Origin: Euborellia annulipes | Lineage: Eukaryota; Arthropoda; Insecta; Dermaptera; Anisolabididae | Assembly (NCBI GenBank): GCA_023213315.1 | Contig: JAKCPI010000346.1 | Location: forward strand, 1-64,000 | DNA length: 64,000 bases | Direction: 5' to 3' | Shown here: piece after piece, positions 40,901 through 50,435 of the stretch | Layout: each line of letters begins with the position of its first letter | Numbering within the stretch: the stretch's first letter is position 1 | Notes under the pieces: model-generated | The model's input: the letters and a program-made list of their open reading frames with translations, nothing else | Told to the model about the DNA's origin: nothing | The model's database searches: none | Program-made: the position numbers and the translations under genes

Positions 40901-43195
40901 TTATGTATTTGTTTACATTTTTAAGTGGTGATATTTTTAACTAACGGCGAATCTTTTATTTTTATTTTTTTTTTGGGAGGGATTTCAGTCAGCATACGGT
41001 ATTTTTAGAATTCAAAGAGGGCAAAGGACCTATTTCTTTTTTTTTTGTTAGAGACCCTTTTGTCTGAGGGAAAAGGGGCTTGTTTGCGAGAAATGCCAGA
41101 CAGGTAAACGCGGGTTTTTTTTCTGCTATGTGGTCCGCTGGTTCCCACGTCGACAATGTCCGTCGGATGAGGGCCGAGGTCATCGCCTTGCGGCATCCCA
41201 ACAGCAAAAGCCGACTGGCCAGCAGCATTGCTCCCCCCTCCCAAAGGTAACTAACTCTTAATTCTTCCCAACTGCGTAGTTCTCTCTCTCTCTAATTCTC
41301 CTCACTCCTCAAATGGCCTACCTGCTGATTATTAGTCGTATGTTAAGCAAATAAGAACCACCGCCAACTTCGCTATTAATCAATCCCGGAAATGCTCAAA
41401 TTCATTAACACACACACACACATATACATACAAAAATTTTTTTTTATCAAATGACGCTAAAGGAAGAGTCAGAGGGTTAGAAAAAATCGTTTGACGCTTA
41501 AAAAGTTAAGACCGGAAGAAGTCTTCCGTCAAACTTGGATAAAAACGATAACATCTTGTGATTAATTTTGATTTTTTTTTATAAATATGTATACCGAGTG
41601 ACTCCAGAGGAATAATAATTTTTATTTGACTATGATATAATCCTCCCACCCTCAATCCAATAATAAATATTTACACCGTTCTAACATAGTGACATTGAAA
41701 TCGGTTGGACTGTCCTTCCATCACTCAAATCTGATGGATGCCTTCCCGTCAAACCAATAAGAAAGGAGGAAAATCACCCGAAAAAAAATCCTGATTTTTG
41801 CATTAGTATGAAAATTTACATTTTTATGAATATCATAAGGGCTGGACTAATAAAGGTCAAAGTAGGGGAACGTGGGGAGCACATGATCACCGTAATGAAA
41901 AGCACGTGCCTGTTAACCTTGGTAAAGTAATTTTGTAAAATAGATATCAAGATATTCTTAAAAAAAAAAGGGAGGGATTGACATGCTAGCCTTGGCTTTA
42001 AGCAAATAAAATAAGGTCCAATAAAAAGGCGTTTGCCCCGACGGCCGTCAAGAGGGCATTCGCTTTTTTTTTATCCGTCGTCACGCATTTTGGGAATTTT
42101 CAAGGGCGCCGGCAATAAACCCAAAAGACTGGTCGATAGTTGTGTCGGGTCGCCGACAGAGAGGGCTGCAGAAGGTCAGAGGTCACCCACAGAAGCCGCC
42201 CACCTCTCAAGGGTTGCTGCAGCGGGTGCCGCTCCCCGGGGCACGTGTGCCGCGATTACCACACTCTTACATTCACAATCTTGTTATACGGAAACTTAAA
42301 CATGCTAGAATTATTTTCTTAATTTTTGCTTTTAAACATTCTTAGATTCATGCGAATATAATAAACTATATAATCAAAATACGCACTTAATATAAAAAAA
42401 AACTATGTTTTAAGAAGTATACAAAAAAAAAGCGTTTATTGTGTTTACATAAAAAAAACTTCAAGAAGTTTGTTTTGATTTCATTCATATATAATTACTT
42501 TCATGGGAGGCTGTGACGGGTGTCGCCGCCTACTGTGATTATGTAAAAACATTCAACAATTAATTTTCATAACAATCAACTTGTTCGAAACAAAAAAATA
42601 AATAAATAAAGAGAAAAGATATAATATAGAAGAAAAAAAAAAAATTGGAAATCGCAATAATAAAAACCGTTCAAGTATCCGGATGTGATTTTCACTTTCG
42701 AACTGTCCTATAATCGTCTAAATGTATATAAACAAGATGTTTTGATTGTTTTTTTTTTTTTTTAACTAAATTATAAAATTTTTTTTTCAACTTAGGCTAA
42801 ATTAAGAAATTGTCTTAAAAAAAAAAAAGATTTTTTATTATCCAACAAATTAAAAACAATCTGCTATTTTATTTATTATTAAAAAATATGTAGTAAAGTT
42901 TAAAAATTTATTTTTAGTTAAAGTATCATGAGCCTTGATAATGTATAAATATTTTATTTTGTACAAGAAAAATACAAAAATATACAAAAAAAAAAAAACA
43001 ATTTTGATGTCCGAATACATAAAATAACATAAGACAGAATTTTTTTTTTAAATAAATCAGTTTTTTTTTTTTTTTAAATATTTGAAGTTTTTTTTTTCAC
43101 GAAAAACTTTTCTTAAATGCGAAATACTTTTTTTTCGAAGATAATCTACAATTCCAGGTAAAATAAGTATCACGAGAGAAAAAACAACTCACCAT
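28869..43195 (-). CDS. PDPK1: 3-phosphoinositide-dependent protein kinase 1 (PDK1), seven-exon gene model
   Basis: Serine/threonine AGC kinase that phosphorylates the activation loop of Akt, S6K, RSK, SGK and PKC after PIP3 recruits it to the membrane. Joining 43195-43193, 38187-37869, 36195-35800, 35723-35449, 33094-32918, 30868-30425 and 28970-28869 gives 1,716 nt, 571 residues, no internal stops, all GT-AG junctions in phase. N-terminal Q-rich linker; kinase domain about 78-360 with GEGSFSTV (87-94), lysine K109 in AIK, alpha-C glutamate E128, HRDLKPEN (D209), DFG (227-229), activation-loop S255 in NSF, SPE for APE; PH domain about 468-562 with DKRKGLF and RRR for PIP3. Human PDK1 is 556 residues with the same plan. 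The PIF-pocket strand (KRHII, CTFQD) is conserved. The first exon is the least certain part. Confidence 0.93.
29141..29187 (-). ncRNA. Hammerhead-like motif (family 5), left arm
   Basis: Minus strand: TTGAAAAC in place of CUGANGA, AACTGC-AGAATAA-GCAGT (stem II, ACTGC/GCAGT perfect), CGAAAC, GTT. Core box mutated. In PDPK1 intron 6. Confidence 0.45.
29285..29325 (+). ncRNA. Hammerhead-like motif (family 5), right arm
   Basis: AGTAC (stem I), TTGAAAA (two changes from the core box), CAACTGCAGAATAAGCG, GAAA, CGTT, GTACAG (stem I GTAC/GTAC). Same order of parts; stem II is weakened relative to the left arm. Confidence 0.45.
29424..29579. mobile_element. MITE with GGAACCAAGCGCC ends, copy 1
   Basis: Ends AAGGAACCAAGCGCCATTA and TAATGGCGCTTGGTTCCTT, within PDPK1 intron 6. 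A second, longer copy lies at 46,575-46,800 with its interior in the other orientation. Confidence 0.8.
30425..30868 (-). CDS. PDPK1: PDPK1 exon 6
   Basis: 148 codons, phase 0 at both ends (acceptor TTTTAG, donor GTAAGT). Begins [20 protein letters not shown], a linker with basic, Lys/Glu-rich stretch ([13 protein letters not shown]), then the PH domain from [15 protein letters not shown] through [38 protein letters not shown] to NFKIFFVHT. Basic residues that bind the inositol phosphates are kept. Confidence 0.96.
31340..31551. mobile_element. Tc1/mariner-type MITE, copy 2 (PDPK1 intron 5)
   Basis: After TA: CAGTGATGGACAATATTAAG, then GTTTTCTACATGTGATTATT and TTCATTGTTTTTAT; right arm the complements, with a damaged end near 31,550. 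The interior carries TGAAAATCTTTATTGGAAAT, shared with 44,138-44,347. Confidence 0.8.
32918..33094 (-). CDS. PDPK1: PDPK1 exon 5
   Basis: 59 codons, phase 0 both ends (acceptor ATCTAG, donor GTAAGA). [29 protein letters not shown] and YPYLPG match the C-lobe end of the kinase domain (vertebrate VLDATKRLG, HPFFESVTWENLHQQTPPKL). Open reading on the overlapping frame is a shadow. Confidence 0.95.
33437..34015. mobile_element. 579-bp TIR element in PDPK1 intron 4
   Basis: TCAGGTTTATTCTCTAAACA at the left, TTAGAGAATAAACCCTGA at the right. The interior has many short GTTAAC/GTTAAAA motifs (AGCGTTAAAAAATGC occurs twice, 33,508 and 33,690). No coding potential, superfamily unclear. Confidence 0.65.
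35449..35723 (-). CDS. PDPK1: PDPK1 exon 4
   Basis: 275 nt; enters in phase 1 (split Glu codon G|AA) and leaves in phase 0 (donor GTAATT). [20 protein letters not shown] carries the activation-loop serine S255, then [28 protein letters not shown] and [21 protein letters not shown]+1 loop, helix F and the substrate lobe. An arginine run precedes the serine. Confidence 0.96.
35800..36195 (-). CDS. PDPK1: PDPK1 exon 3
   Basis: 396 nt, phase 1 at both ends; acceptor TTTCAG, donor GTAGGT. Carries the VAIK lysine (split codon A|TT then AAA), KRHII of the PIF pocket, VKRERD with E128, [11 protein letters not shown], the hinge [20 protein letters not shown] and DFGSAKIL. The intron to exon 4 is only 76 bp and holds a T-run near its 3' end. 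Confidence 0.97.
36949..37152. mobile_element. pogo-like MITE (AGTGGAACCTCGCTTAACG) in PDPK1 intron 2
   Basis: Left end AGTGGAACCTCGCTTAACGA after TA, right end TCGCTAAGCGAGGTTCTACTG before TA in complement. The terminal repeat (CAGTRGAACCTCG) and TA target fit Tc1/mariner-pogo non-autonomous elements. 204 bp. Confidence 0.75.
37869..38187 (-). CDS. PDPK1: PDPK1 exon 2
   Basis: 319 nt; acceptor ATTTTACAG, donor GTAAGC; leaves in phase 1. Starts [20 protein letters not shown], continues with a low-complexity linker ([14 protein letters not shown]) and ends in the glycine loop [20 protein letters not shown]. The upstream frame is open only as far as the splice acceptor, so the start codon must lie in another exon. 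Confidence 0.93.
38885..39015 (+). mobile_element. Old SINE of family 1 type
   Basis: CCTGAGGCTTAGAGGTTAGA, then GCCATGGGTTCGGATCTCAG (B-box GGGTTCGGATC), then AGTCTGATGAATATTTATTT, the order found in family-1 SINEs (GGTTCGGACCCC ... AGTCCGATGATTTTATTT). Diverged, no clear flanking duplication. Confidence 0.5.
39845..39930 (+). pseudogene. Possible LINE reverse transcriptase scrap
   Basis: Plus-strand reading [20 protein letters not shown] resembles the block before the RT domain in CR1/Jockey-like LINEs (K-x-x-G-P-D-G-I-P). No further RT motif follows in frame, so the call rests on about 15 residues. Confidence 0.3.
43193..43195 (-). CDS. PDPK1: PDPK1 exon 1 end: ATG followed directly by donor
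   Basis: On the minus strand TTTTAA-ATG is followed at once by GTGAGT, a strong splice donor. The codon before ATG is an in-frame TAA, so translation can only start here. Joining ATG to exon 2 (CGG GTG GCT) is in phase and gives MRVATAITT. It lies just inside a GC-rich promoter-like region. An upstream or alternative first exon cannot be excluded. Confidence 0.6.
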
Positions 43196-43289
43196 TTAAA
43201 AGTTGAAAATGCGATCAAGTTCAATGATGATAAAAAACAAATTAAATACACTATTATTATTGAATTTACATGTGAAAATGTTATATGTT

Positions 43290-43660
43290 GTTAACCACTA
43301 TTCCAAAACGGTTTAAAGAGAGCGTTCACGTGAGCTCACAACGCGCGCTGGAATCTAACTGAGCACTGTTCGATTGTGCAGACGTTCATTCATTGGCTCT
43401 CCCAGTCTTGACTGAAACGTCATCACCACCGCCCCTCTATATTTACCCCACCATAAGGAGCTTCCCCTCTGCCGCCCCTCTGGCGCCGACGCATGCCCGT
43501 ATACACAGAACTGTTTTACGTGTGTAAGTATAAGTGCGGCACTCGCGCCGTGACGTCATTGGCTCTCTTGCCCTCTGATTGGCTCTTCCCCCACTCAGTC
43601 ACCCCTCCTCGTGCAAACACTCGCACACACACAAACACCGACACACACGCATACACCCTG
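43290..43660 (-). promoter_or_regulatory. PDPK1: PDPK1 promoter region
   Basis: GC-rich island immediately upstream of exon 1. On the minus strand: CCAAT at 43,392-43,396, 43,558-43,562 and 43,578-43,582; a full CRE TGACGTCA at 43,551-43,558 overlapping the middle CCAAT; two GAGGGGCGG GC-boxes (43,428-43,437 and 43,471-43,480); palindromic E-box TCACGTGA at 43,326-43,333. A CA-rich tract lies at 43,620-43,660. No strong TATA box; start sites are probably between 43,200 and 43,380. Confidence 0.65.
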
Positions 43661-44137
43661 GCTAATAATAAGTGCGGCACATGCTTGAATTGTTGATGCA
43701 TTTTTAGAAATTCACCAATATCATATTAAACCGTTAACTGAGAGAGAAATATATTTATTTTTAAAGCTATTTACCGTAATCCTTTAAAAAAGAATTTATA
43801 AGAAAAAAAAAATCGTTTTATATCTTATAATCAAGATAATTAAGATTAATCTTTATTAATAATAAAAAAATGACCTGACATTTTTTTTTTTTTATTAAAT
43901 GAAAATTCTCAAGTGAATATTTATTATACCCTATGATCGGTTATTTATTTGAAATTTTTTAATATTAATATCCAAATATTAACATTATTTATAACTAAAA
44001 CTTGAACTTGCGTCAGGAGGTCCGAGATTCAAATTAGGAAAAAAATAAAATATGCCTTGTTTATAATATTTAGACCCGAAATTTTTTTTAGCTCTCCAAT
44101 CTTTTTCCTCCTTTTTTTAAGAAAATCTAATAATGTA

Positions 44138-44347
44138 CAGTGAGGGACGATATTAAGTCCCACCCATGCGTTTTCTACATGTGATTATTTCATTGTTTTT
44201 ATATAAAAAAAATGAAAATCTATATTGGAAATTTTCTAGGTTTGAACCATGAAAGTTGCCATTAAAAAATATATATCTTTTTTTAAAAACAATGAAATAA
44301 TCACAAGAAGAAAACGTATGGGTGGGACTTAATATTGTCCCTCACTG
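44138..44347. mobile_element. Tc1/mariner-type MITE, copy 3 (best preserved)
   Basis: 210 bp between TA and TA: CAGTGAGGGACGATATTAAG at left, CTTAATATTGTCCCTCACTG at right. Perfect CAGTG ends and TA duplication make this the type copy of the family in this window. Confidence 0.9.
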
Positions 44348-44414
44348 TACAATGTTAAAAATTTTCAAGGAATTTTTGTATATTGAAAAATGATTGATTT
44401 TTTTTTACAGTGTA

Positions 44415-44523
44415 CAGTGAGTGATAATATTAAAGCATTCTATTTTATTTCATTCGTTTTAAAAATTTATTTTATAAAAAGAATGAAAAGCGCACGAGTG
44501 GGCTTTAATATTGTCACTCACTG
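44415..44523. mobile_element. Short diverged mariner-type MITE
   Basis: TA then CAGTGAGTGATAATATTAAA ... TTTAATATTGTCACTCACTG then TA, 109 bp. A reduced relative of the neighbouring 44,138-44,347 copy, 70 bp away. Confidence 0.75.
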
Positions 44524-45550
44524 TACCATCCATTTAAAGGTTTAAAAATAAAAATATGAACAATATTCTAAATGCAGCTGCTATTTCAAATATCAGTCAG
44601 GTTCAATTCATGTGATATTATTTATTTTCCAAGTATTTTCCGGCATCGATAAAAAAACAAACTTTTTTTTTGTATAAATGACATTAAATTAATTAATCCG
44701 CTGTTGACATTCATTAGCTTCACGACTCGCACAACTGATGAGATTAAATATCTCGGCCGGGGAAATTTTGATTGATAATTTTATTGAGATATTTAAAAAA
44801 AATAAACCTTTTATCTCTCTATTTCTCGTGAATTAACTTTGATCCTGGTATTCCCCTATATGAATTTCGAGATTTTTTTTTGTGATTGATTGTGATCGAG
44901 AGGATGGAATTAAGTGGATAAACACTTTTTTTTTTTTTTGAGTCCTAGAATATACGACTTGACTAATTTCATGATTATGTTGTTTGTTTTGTTGTTTATG
45001 TGCCTTGGGTTTTTTGTTTTCGATGATACGATCACTAAGAAATTTAACACCTTATCTTAATTTACACTAATTTGATGTTGATTAGTATACAAAATATTAT
45101 AATTAACAAATTATTAACAATAAAAATCACAAATAATTTATTACACCTATTATAAAAAAAAAATTTCCTATTTAATATTAATATACCGTATTTTACGGAA
45201 CAAAATAAAGTGGTACTTTTTATCGAGTATTTTGATCATATGTATAATTATGCAAGATCATTTAAAAAAATTTTTGTTCAATTTTTGAATAAAAAAAAAG
45301 TACTTATTTATTATCTAATTTGTGTGGGTTGGTTATGCGGTGGCCTCATTATTTGTAGGATATATTTCTTTTTTTTTTTGTGTGAGACTTATTTATGGCA
45401 CATTCTGTAATATAGTAAAATATTTTAATTATAACTGTATTTTTTTATATTCCCGTAAATGGGCGATCTTTGAACCATTTTAATGACTTGAGATAAGATA
45501 TAAAAAAATGATATTTTTTTTTATTTTTCAAAACACTCGAGAGGAAAAAT
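44524..45550. other. AT-rich intergenic stretch, no feature seen
   Basis: Upstream flank of PDPK1. Poly-A/T runs; no gene or strong repeat recognised. Confidence 0.55.
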
Positions 45551-45556
45551 TTATTA

Positions 45557-45802
45557 AGATATCCCGAGTAAAAATGATCGAGGGATCCATACGCCCGCAG
45601 CAGGTCTGCATACTGAACCTTGAGGGACATACAGGGATATACACGCCCGCACCAGGGACACCCACAGTAGATCGAAAGTGACCAGAAGAAAAATGTGTCC
45701 CTGGTGCGGGCGTGTGTATCCCTGTAGGTTCACTATGCAGACCTGGTGCAGGCGTGTGTATCCCTCGATCATTCATTTTTAATTATTTTTACTCGGGATA
45801 TA
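45557..45802. mobile_element. Composite palindrome with CTGGTGC/GGGCGTGT repeats
   Basis: Ends ATATCCCGAGTAAAAATGAT and its complement at 45,802. Inside, ACGCCCGCACCAGGGACAC, ATACACGCCCGC, TGTCCCTGGTGCGGGCGTGT and ACCTGGTGCAGGCGTGTGTA form a second, GC-rich layer of inverted and direct repeats. Open frames across it are repeat artefacts. Confidence 0.65.
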
Positions 45803-45962
45803 CCAAAAACAGTAAATATTCAAATAACTACTCAAAAAAATAGAGTAGTAGTAGTAGTAATATGATACAAAAATTTTTTAATTATGACTTATTTTTTAAA
45901 ATTCCATGACTCTCAAAAAATAAATAAATAACCTCCACACTGACTTTGAATGGAGTTATTTA

Positions 45963-46214
45963 CATGGGCGTAGCAAGACTTCTTGTTAGGGGGGGGCCAA
46001 CCTCGTTAGGGCGAGAGGGGGGGGTTTGCAATTAATATATACATAGATTTATTATTTATTTAAATAAAAAAAAAATTAAATTAATGTAGTGGATTGGGGT
46101 GTTAAAAAATAATTCCCAAGGGAAAAAATATATTTGCTTGTTTTTTTTTTTTAATTTTTAGGACCAGCCAGGGGGGGGGCAACGGCCCCCCTGCCTCCCC
46201 CTGGCTACGCCCAT
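45963..46214. mobile_element. MITE with CATGGGCGTAGC ends
   Basis: Left CATGGGCGTAGCAAGACT with a G-run, right GCCCCCCTGCCTCCCCCTGG then CTACGCCCATG. 252 bp. This end type is common in invertebrate MITEs; scraps of the same style lie at 6,090 and 17,275. Confidence 0.75.
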
Positions 46215-46574
46215 GGTTATTTATTTTTAATAATATTGGATAAACTCGCGGAATTTTAATTTTTTTTTTATTCAGAAGGCCTCAAAAGAAATTCTGAATA
46301 ATTAATATATTACGTCCTTGAGTTGACCACTCTTAATAATAAAATTTTTTTCTTCTAAACTTGCGTTAGTCGGACCCTTCTAGCTAAATATAATCTCGGT
46401 TATTCGTGCCCTAATTATTCAGATTCTCAATTATCCGGATGTGTGCAGCCAATTAATCTATCGTACCAATTAATTCCCATTTTCCATAATTTTTTTAATT
46501 ATATATTTTTTTAAATTAGAATTAGAATAATATAGTTTCTATCTTAGATATTAATAATGTCTTATAATTGAACG

Positions 46575-46800
46575 ATGTTATGCATAAAGGAACCAAGCGC
46601 CATTATGATCGAAATTGAGATAAGACCGCCATCTTGTAGAGAAAAAGAAGATCTACCTCTTTATTTAAATCACAACATTATTACTATGTGCACTTTTTTG
46701 TATAAAACAAGAAAAAAAGTCATTGTCTTTGGTTTTGTTTACAATCGTACCTTAATCTCAGATTTAAGTTAATGGCGCTTGGTTCCTTCATACATAACAT
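46575..46800. mobile_element. MITE with GGAACCAAGCGCC ends, copy 2
   Basis: ATGTTATGCATAAAGGAACC, AAGCGCCATTATGATCGAAA at left; TTAAGTTAATGGCGCTTGGT, TCCTTCATACATAACAT at right. Its interior runs opposite to 29,424-29,579 and has an extra 70 bp (AGACCGCCATCTTGTAGAG onward). Confidence 0.8.
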
Positions 46801-47630
46801 AGTCCATTTTATTATAAAATCTTTCAGTTAAATTTGTAAATTTTTTTTTTTTTGAAAAATAATATCATTTAAAAAAATTTTTTGTCAAGTGCTGTTATTA
46901 TAAAGATATTCTTTTTAGGCTGTTTCGGTCTTTTTTTTTATATTTTTTATATAGGCCTAACTGGTTGTCGATTTGCTATCAGCTAACTTTCAAACGCCTT
47001 CACGTGTTCACTACAATCACACTATTACGAAATTTGATAAAAACAATGAATGTAATTTCAATTCGAATCAAAATAATATGAAAAAAAAAATGAGCATATT
47101 AAAATGGTCGACCTTGACAGGAGCATGACAGAGGAAGAATCATGGTGAGAAGGATGGAGGAGTCAGGCAAGGTCGGCCATGAGATCGAGGCGGCGGCTTC
47201 ACCTTGCTGCTGCTTTCCTCAACTGCAGTTTACCTCTCTCTCTCTTTTACTTACTCCCCCACTTTTTATACTCCCCACCCTCAAATCAATACGAAGATCC
47301 TCCGCGGCAAAAGTCCAACAATCAACAAGTATCAATTCGTTTGACTTTTTTTTTTAATTTAACTTAAATATTTTTTACATACTCATTTCACTGCTTTGGA
47401 ATATTTTGAAAAATATTAAATACCTAAAGATATCATTCCTTAATAACAAGATTGTAAATTCAATCAATAGCTAATTTTAATTTCGTGAAATTCATAAATA
47501 CAAATATTCATATATGAATTAATCTAATTGAGAGAAATAACTTTAGTTTTTTGCCTTTTATTTACTAATAGAAGGATTCTATTGAACAAAATTTATATAT
47601 GAAATTTTAAAATAAAAATATTTTCTTTGT
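46801..47630. other. AT-rich stretch with one GC-rich patch, no gene
   Basis: 47,130-47,300 is GC-richer (GAGGCGGCGGCTTCACC). Two overlapping frames are open on the plus strand, so neither is trustworthy. Confidence 0.5.
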
Positions 47631-47634
47631 ATAA

Positions 47635-48325
47635 AAAAAAATCTGGTGTGACTGGCGCACAGCACACAACTTTCTCTTACCTTCGGTAATCGAAAGTTGT
47701 GTACTGTGCTTGTCACACCAGATTTTTTGTGTCGACATGTATTTAGTTTCCGACAGTAGGGTACAATTGAATTCAAGATGTAAAATTTATAAGTATGGGA
47801 AAATATTTATATTTTGATACCATGGCAACCATTTCCCACCCTATCTTTTCTATGGAGTACAAGAGTAAAGTGGTCTTCAGAAGATTTCAATCACAAAATG
47901 AGAATATACATTTTATAGAGAATCTAAAAAATAATTGATTTTTGAATTTAAAAAAATCGTTGGAGCAAATTTTGAGAAAATCGAAAAAAACTGAAAAAGT
48001 GAATCAGTAAAGTACTAGTACTTTTTGGTCGATTTTGTTCAAAAGCTTCGTGTCACGTCCCAGGGGGTGCCTAACTTAAATATAAAATTTCAACCTCCTA
48101 GCTCTTTTCCTTCTTGAGATATTTTGTTCACAGACACACAGCACAGACACACACACCCCCCCCACACACACACAGAGACAGACCATGTCGCGAAAACCAC
48201 TTTTTTGGATTCAGGGGACCTCAAAACGTGAAGATCCATCAAAATCTCGACATCGAATTTTTGACATGAATCCAATACTTTCTCTCTATATATATATAAC
48301 ATATATACATAGGTAAGAGAAAGTA
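47635..48325 (-). repeat. Foldback-ended repeat R, copy 3
   Basis: Near full-length minus-strand copy with terminal hairpin 47,635-47,728 and the TA-rich hairpin end AGGTAAGAGAAAGTA at 48,325. Internal differences from copies 1 and 2 include TTCAAAAGCTTCGTGTCACG in place of TAAGCTTTTAATC, the version also found at 24,100. Confidence 0.8.
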
Positions 48326-48470
48326 AAAGGGAAGAATTAAAGCCAGCGCCTAAAAAAGGGCATCCAACATAACACGTCAGCATTCGGTCAATCAGCCGAC
48401 TTAGGGGTTCTTGTTTAGTCCTCCCATCTGGCGGAATTAAAATGAACTGAGGGCGTATAAAGCTCAATAC
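48326..48470. other. GC-richer flank of repeat R copy 3
   Basis: AGCCAGCGCCTAAAAAAGGG and ACACGTCAGCATTCGGTCAA have no counterpart beside the other R copies. Can be read open on the minus strand but without known domains. Confidence 0.35.
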
Positions 48471-48776
48471 ATAGCCTAGTTATTAAATACATACTTGGAG
48501 ACGGAACGTCGGTTTTTTTTTATTTTTTTTATACAAGATAACTATATGAGTGAGTGGTTCAGAAGCCATTTCGATTAAGTCCATTTTTTTTTAATATTTT
48601 TTGATATTTTTAATTGAATAAATAATATTCTTTTTATTTAGTAAAGTATTCACTTGTTTTTTCCGTTATTCTATATCAGAAAATTCTTTTTATTTTATAG
48701 CTTAAATAATTAAAAAACATTAATTTTTGTTTATAAATTTTTTTTTTTTTTATAAACTTAATCGCATTGTCCCCTC

Positions 48777-48810
<34 letters not shown>

Positions 48811-48876
48811 AAGCTTCTTAAGTTTTTCAAGTGGCTACTAAAAGAATTTATAATTTTTTCTTTTGAAATTTTATTT

Positions 48877-49125
48877 TATTTTTTTTTTCTCATTCACACT
48901 CACACTCACACACACATTCACACAGTCTTTTCGGCAACTCAGGCCATTTAAGACTTTGACGATATCCGTTATTGATTAATACACATATTCTAGGTTCAGG
49001 CATTCTTATTTAAGCCATTTGGTATCCAAATGGCTTAAATAAAATCATCGGAATGCCTGGGGTCAGAACCCGTAACTTTTGGTATATGAGTTTAGCACGC
49101 TAATTCCTACACCAAGCCCGTGGGC
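48877..49125 (-). mobile_element. tRNA-derived SINE (family 1), copy 5
   Basis: Same order as 10,200-10,474 in minus orientation (tail GTGTGTGTGAGTGTGAGTG, AAGCCATTTGGATACCAAAT, GTTCTGACCCCAGGC as damaged B-box). ATTTTATTTT flanks both ends (48,871 and 49,124 regions), a likely target duplication. The head is diverged. Confidence 0.75.
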
Positions 49126-49375
49126 ATTTTATTTTTATTTATATTAAAAAATGGACAATATTTTTGATGAAAAATTTGATTGATTTGAAATTCTTTTTGT
49201 TACGGTATATAAAAAAAAAGAACGCAAATAAAATTTATATTAATTTCCTTTCTAAATATCTTTATAATGTTGACGAACTTTTTGAGATCATTAATTTTTT
49301 GGCACTAAATCTTCAAAACAAACAAAGAAAAAAAAAATTAATTCTTTATCTGTCTACGAAATTGAAGTAAAGGAG

Positions 49376-49618
49376 ATGCGCAAAAAAAAAGGACACACGA
49401 AGCTACCGGACCTTGGACTCGAGTGCATATCAGTCATCCGGTCAGCCAGTCAAGCAGACAGCATCTCTATGAATGCTCGCTCAGCTGATGATCATACACC
49501 ACCATCATCTCGAAATCACAACAACTTCATCTGCCATAATCACTTGCCAAGGATAATGAATGGCGTCGTAGTCAATTCTCAGCTGATGTCTAGGGAATTT
49601 CCAGTTAGAGATTGCTAG
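49376..49618 (+). other. Isolated 80-codon open frame, unidentified
   Basis: MRKKKGHTKLPDLGLECISV then IRSASQADSISMNARSADDH; composition is protein-like and base composition is higher in G+C than the flanks. Ends TAG just before CAGGTCCGT. No family recognised, no ribosome-context or splice evidence; could be part of a plus-strand exon or chance. Confidence 0.2.
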
Positions 49619-49777
49619 CAGGTCCGTTAATTCGAAAATAATTTTCGCTTTTTGATTTTAAACTTTCTCATTGATAGGGTTTATTCCCTGTATCCTTAAT
49701 GATAGTCCTTCTAGGCTCTAGACTAGGAATTCTCGATCGATCCATCTCAAGTGAGGGAAATTTTTTACTTTTTTTTC

Positions 49778-50420
49778 TCTTACCTAAATATGAATATAAA
49801 GAAAGAAAGTATTGGATTTATACACGTCCGGGTCACCAATTTATAGAGGAGAACACAATAAAAAAGACTATTTCGGGTAGAAGATGTTTATTTACTTTTT
49901 GATAATTTTTTCCAACAACAATAGACAATAATGCTAGTCAATACAATAATTAATACACCTGAAGTTAGTAACAATTACATAAATAAAAATAAAAAAAATA
50001 ATTACAAATTAATTAAAAATAAATTTAAGCTTTGTCGCTCCGACAGATTCATGTCAAAAATTCGATGTCGAGATTTTGATAGGGTTTATTTATACAAGTT
50101 TAGAGGTCTGATACCAAAAAAGTGTTTTCGCGACATGGTCTGTCTGTCTGTGTGTGTGTTCAATTTAAAGCATGAAGGAATTAAGCTACGATGATGAAAT
50201 TTTATATCTATTTTAGGCACCTCCCTGGAGCATGAAAATAAGCTTTTAAACAAAACCGGCCAAAGAGTACTAGTACTTTACTGATGTACTTTTTCAGTTT
50301 TTTTCGATTTTCTCAAAACTCACGCTAACGATTTTGATTAAACTTCAAAAATCAATTATTTTTTAGTTGCTCTTTAAAATGTATATTCTCATTTTGCTCT
50401 CAAAATTGTTTGAGGACTAC
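49778..50420 (+). repeat. Foldback-ended repeat R, copy 4 (truncated, with insertion)
   Basis: Starts TCTCTTACCTAAATATGAAT; about 220 bp of unrelated AT-rich DNA follows AAAGTATTGGATTTA, then the repeat resumes at 50,047 with TTCATGTCAAAAATTCGATG. It ends near 50,420, losing the terminal hairpin, where another MITE begins. Confidence 0.65.
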
Positions 50421-50435
50421 CTTGTTATTATATTA

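Larger units (their letters stand above)
38188..43192 (-). other. PDPK1: PDPK1 intron 1 with GC-richer islands and repeat scraps
   Basis: About 5.0 kb. Mostly AT-rich, but three islands stand out: 39,660-40,230, 40,990-41,330 and 42,030-42,300. The first contains a short RT-like peptide (see separate entry). The other two give open frames on one or both strands (for example minus-strand 41,228-40,989) without recognisable domains. They may be alternative 5' exons, enhancers, or old mobile elements; no splice signals decide. Confidence 0.5.

Noticed and set aside
40989..41244. Minus-strand frame [20 protein letters not shown] as an alternative PDPK1 first exon
   Set aside because: A second frame is open over the same bases, no in-phase donor to exon 2 is convincing, and the ATG-GTGAGT exon is simpler. 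Kept only as an open question.
43493..43701. Overlapping open frames on both strands near the PDPK1 promoter
   Set aside because: They cover CRE/CCAAT sites and a CA repeat; products are low-complexity and unrelated to known proteins.
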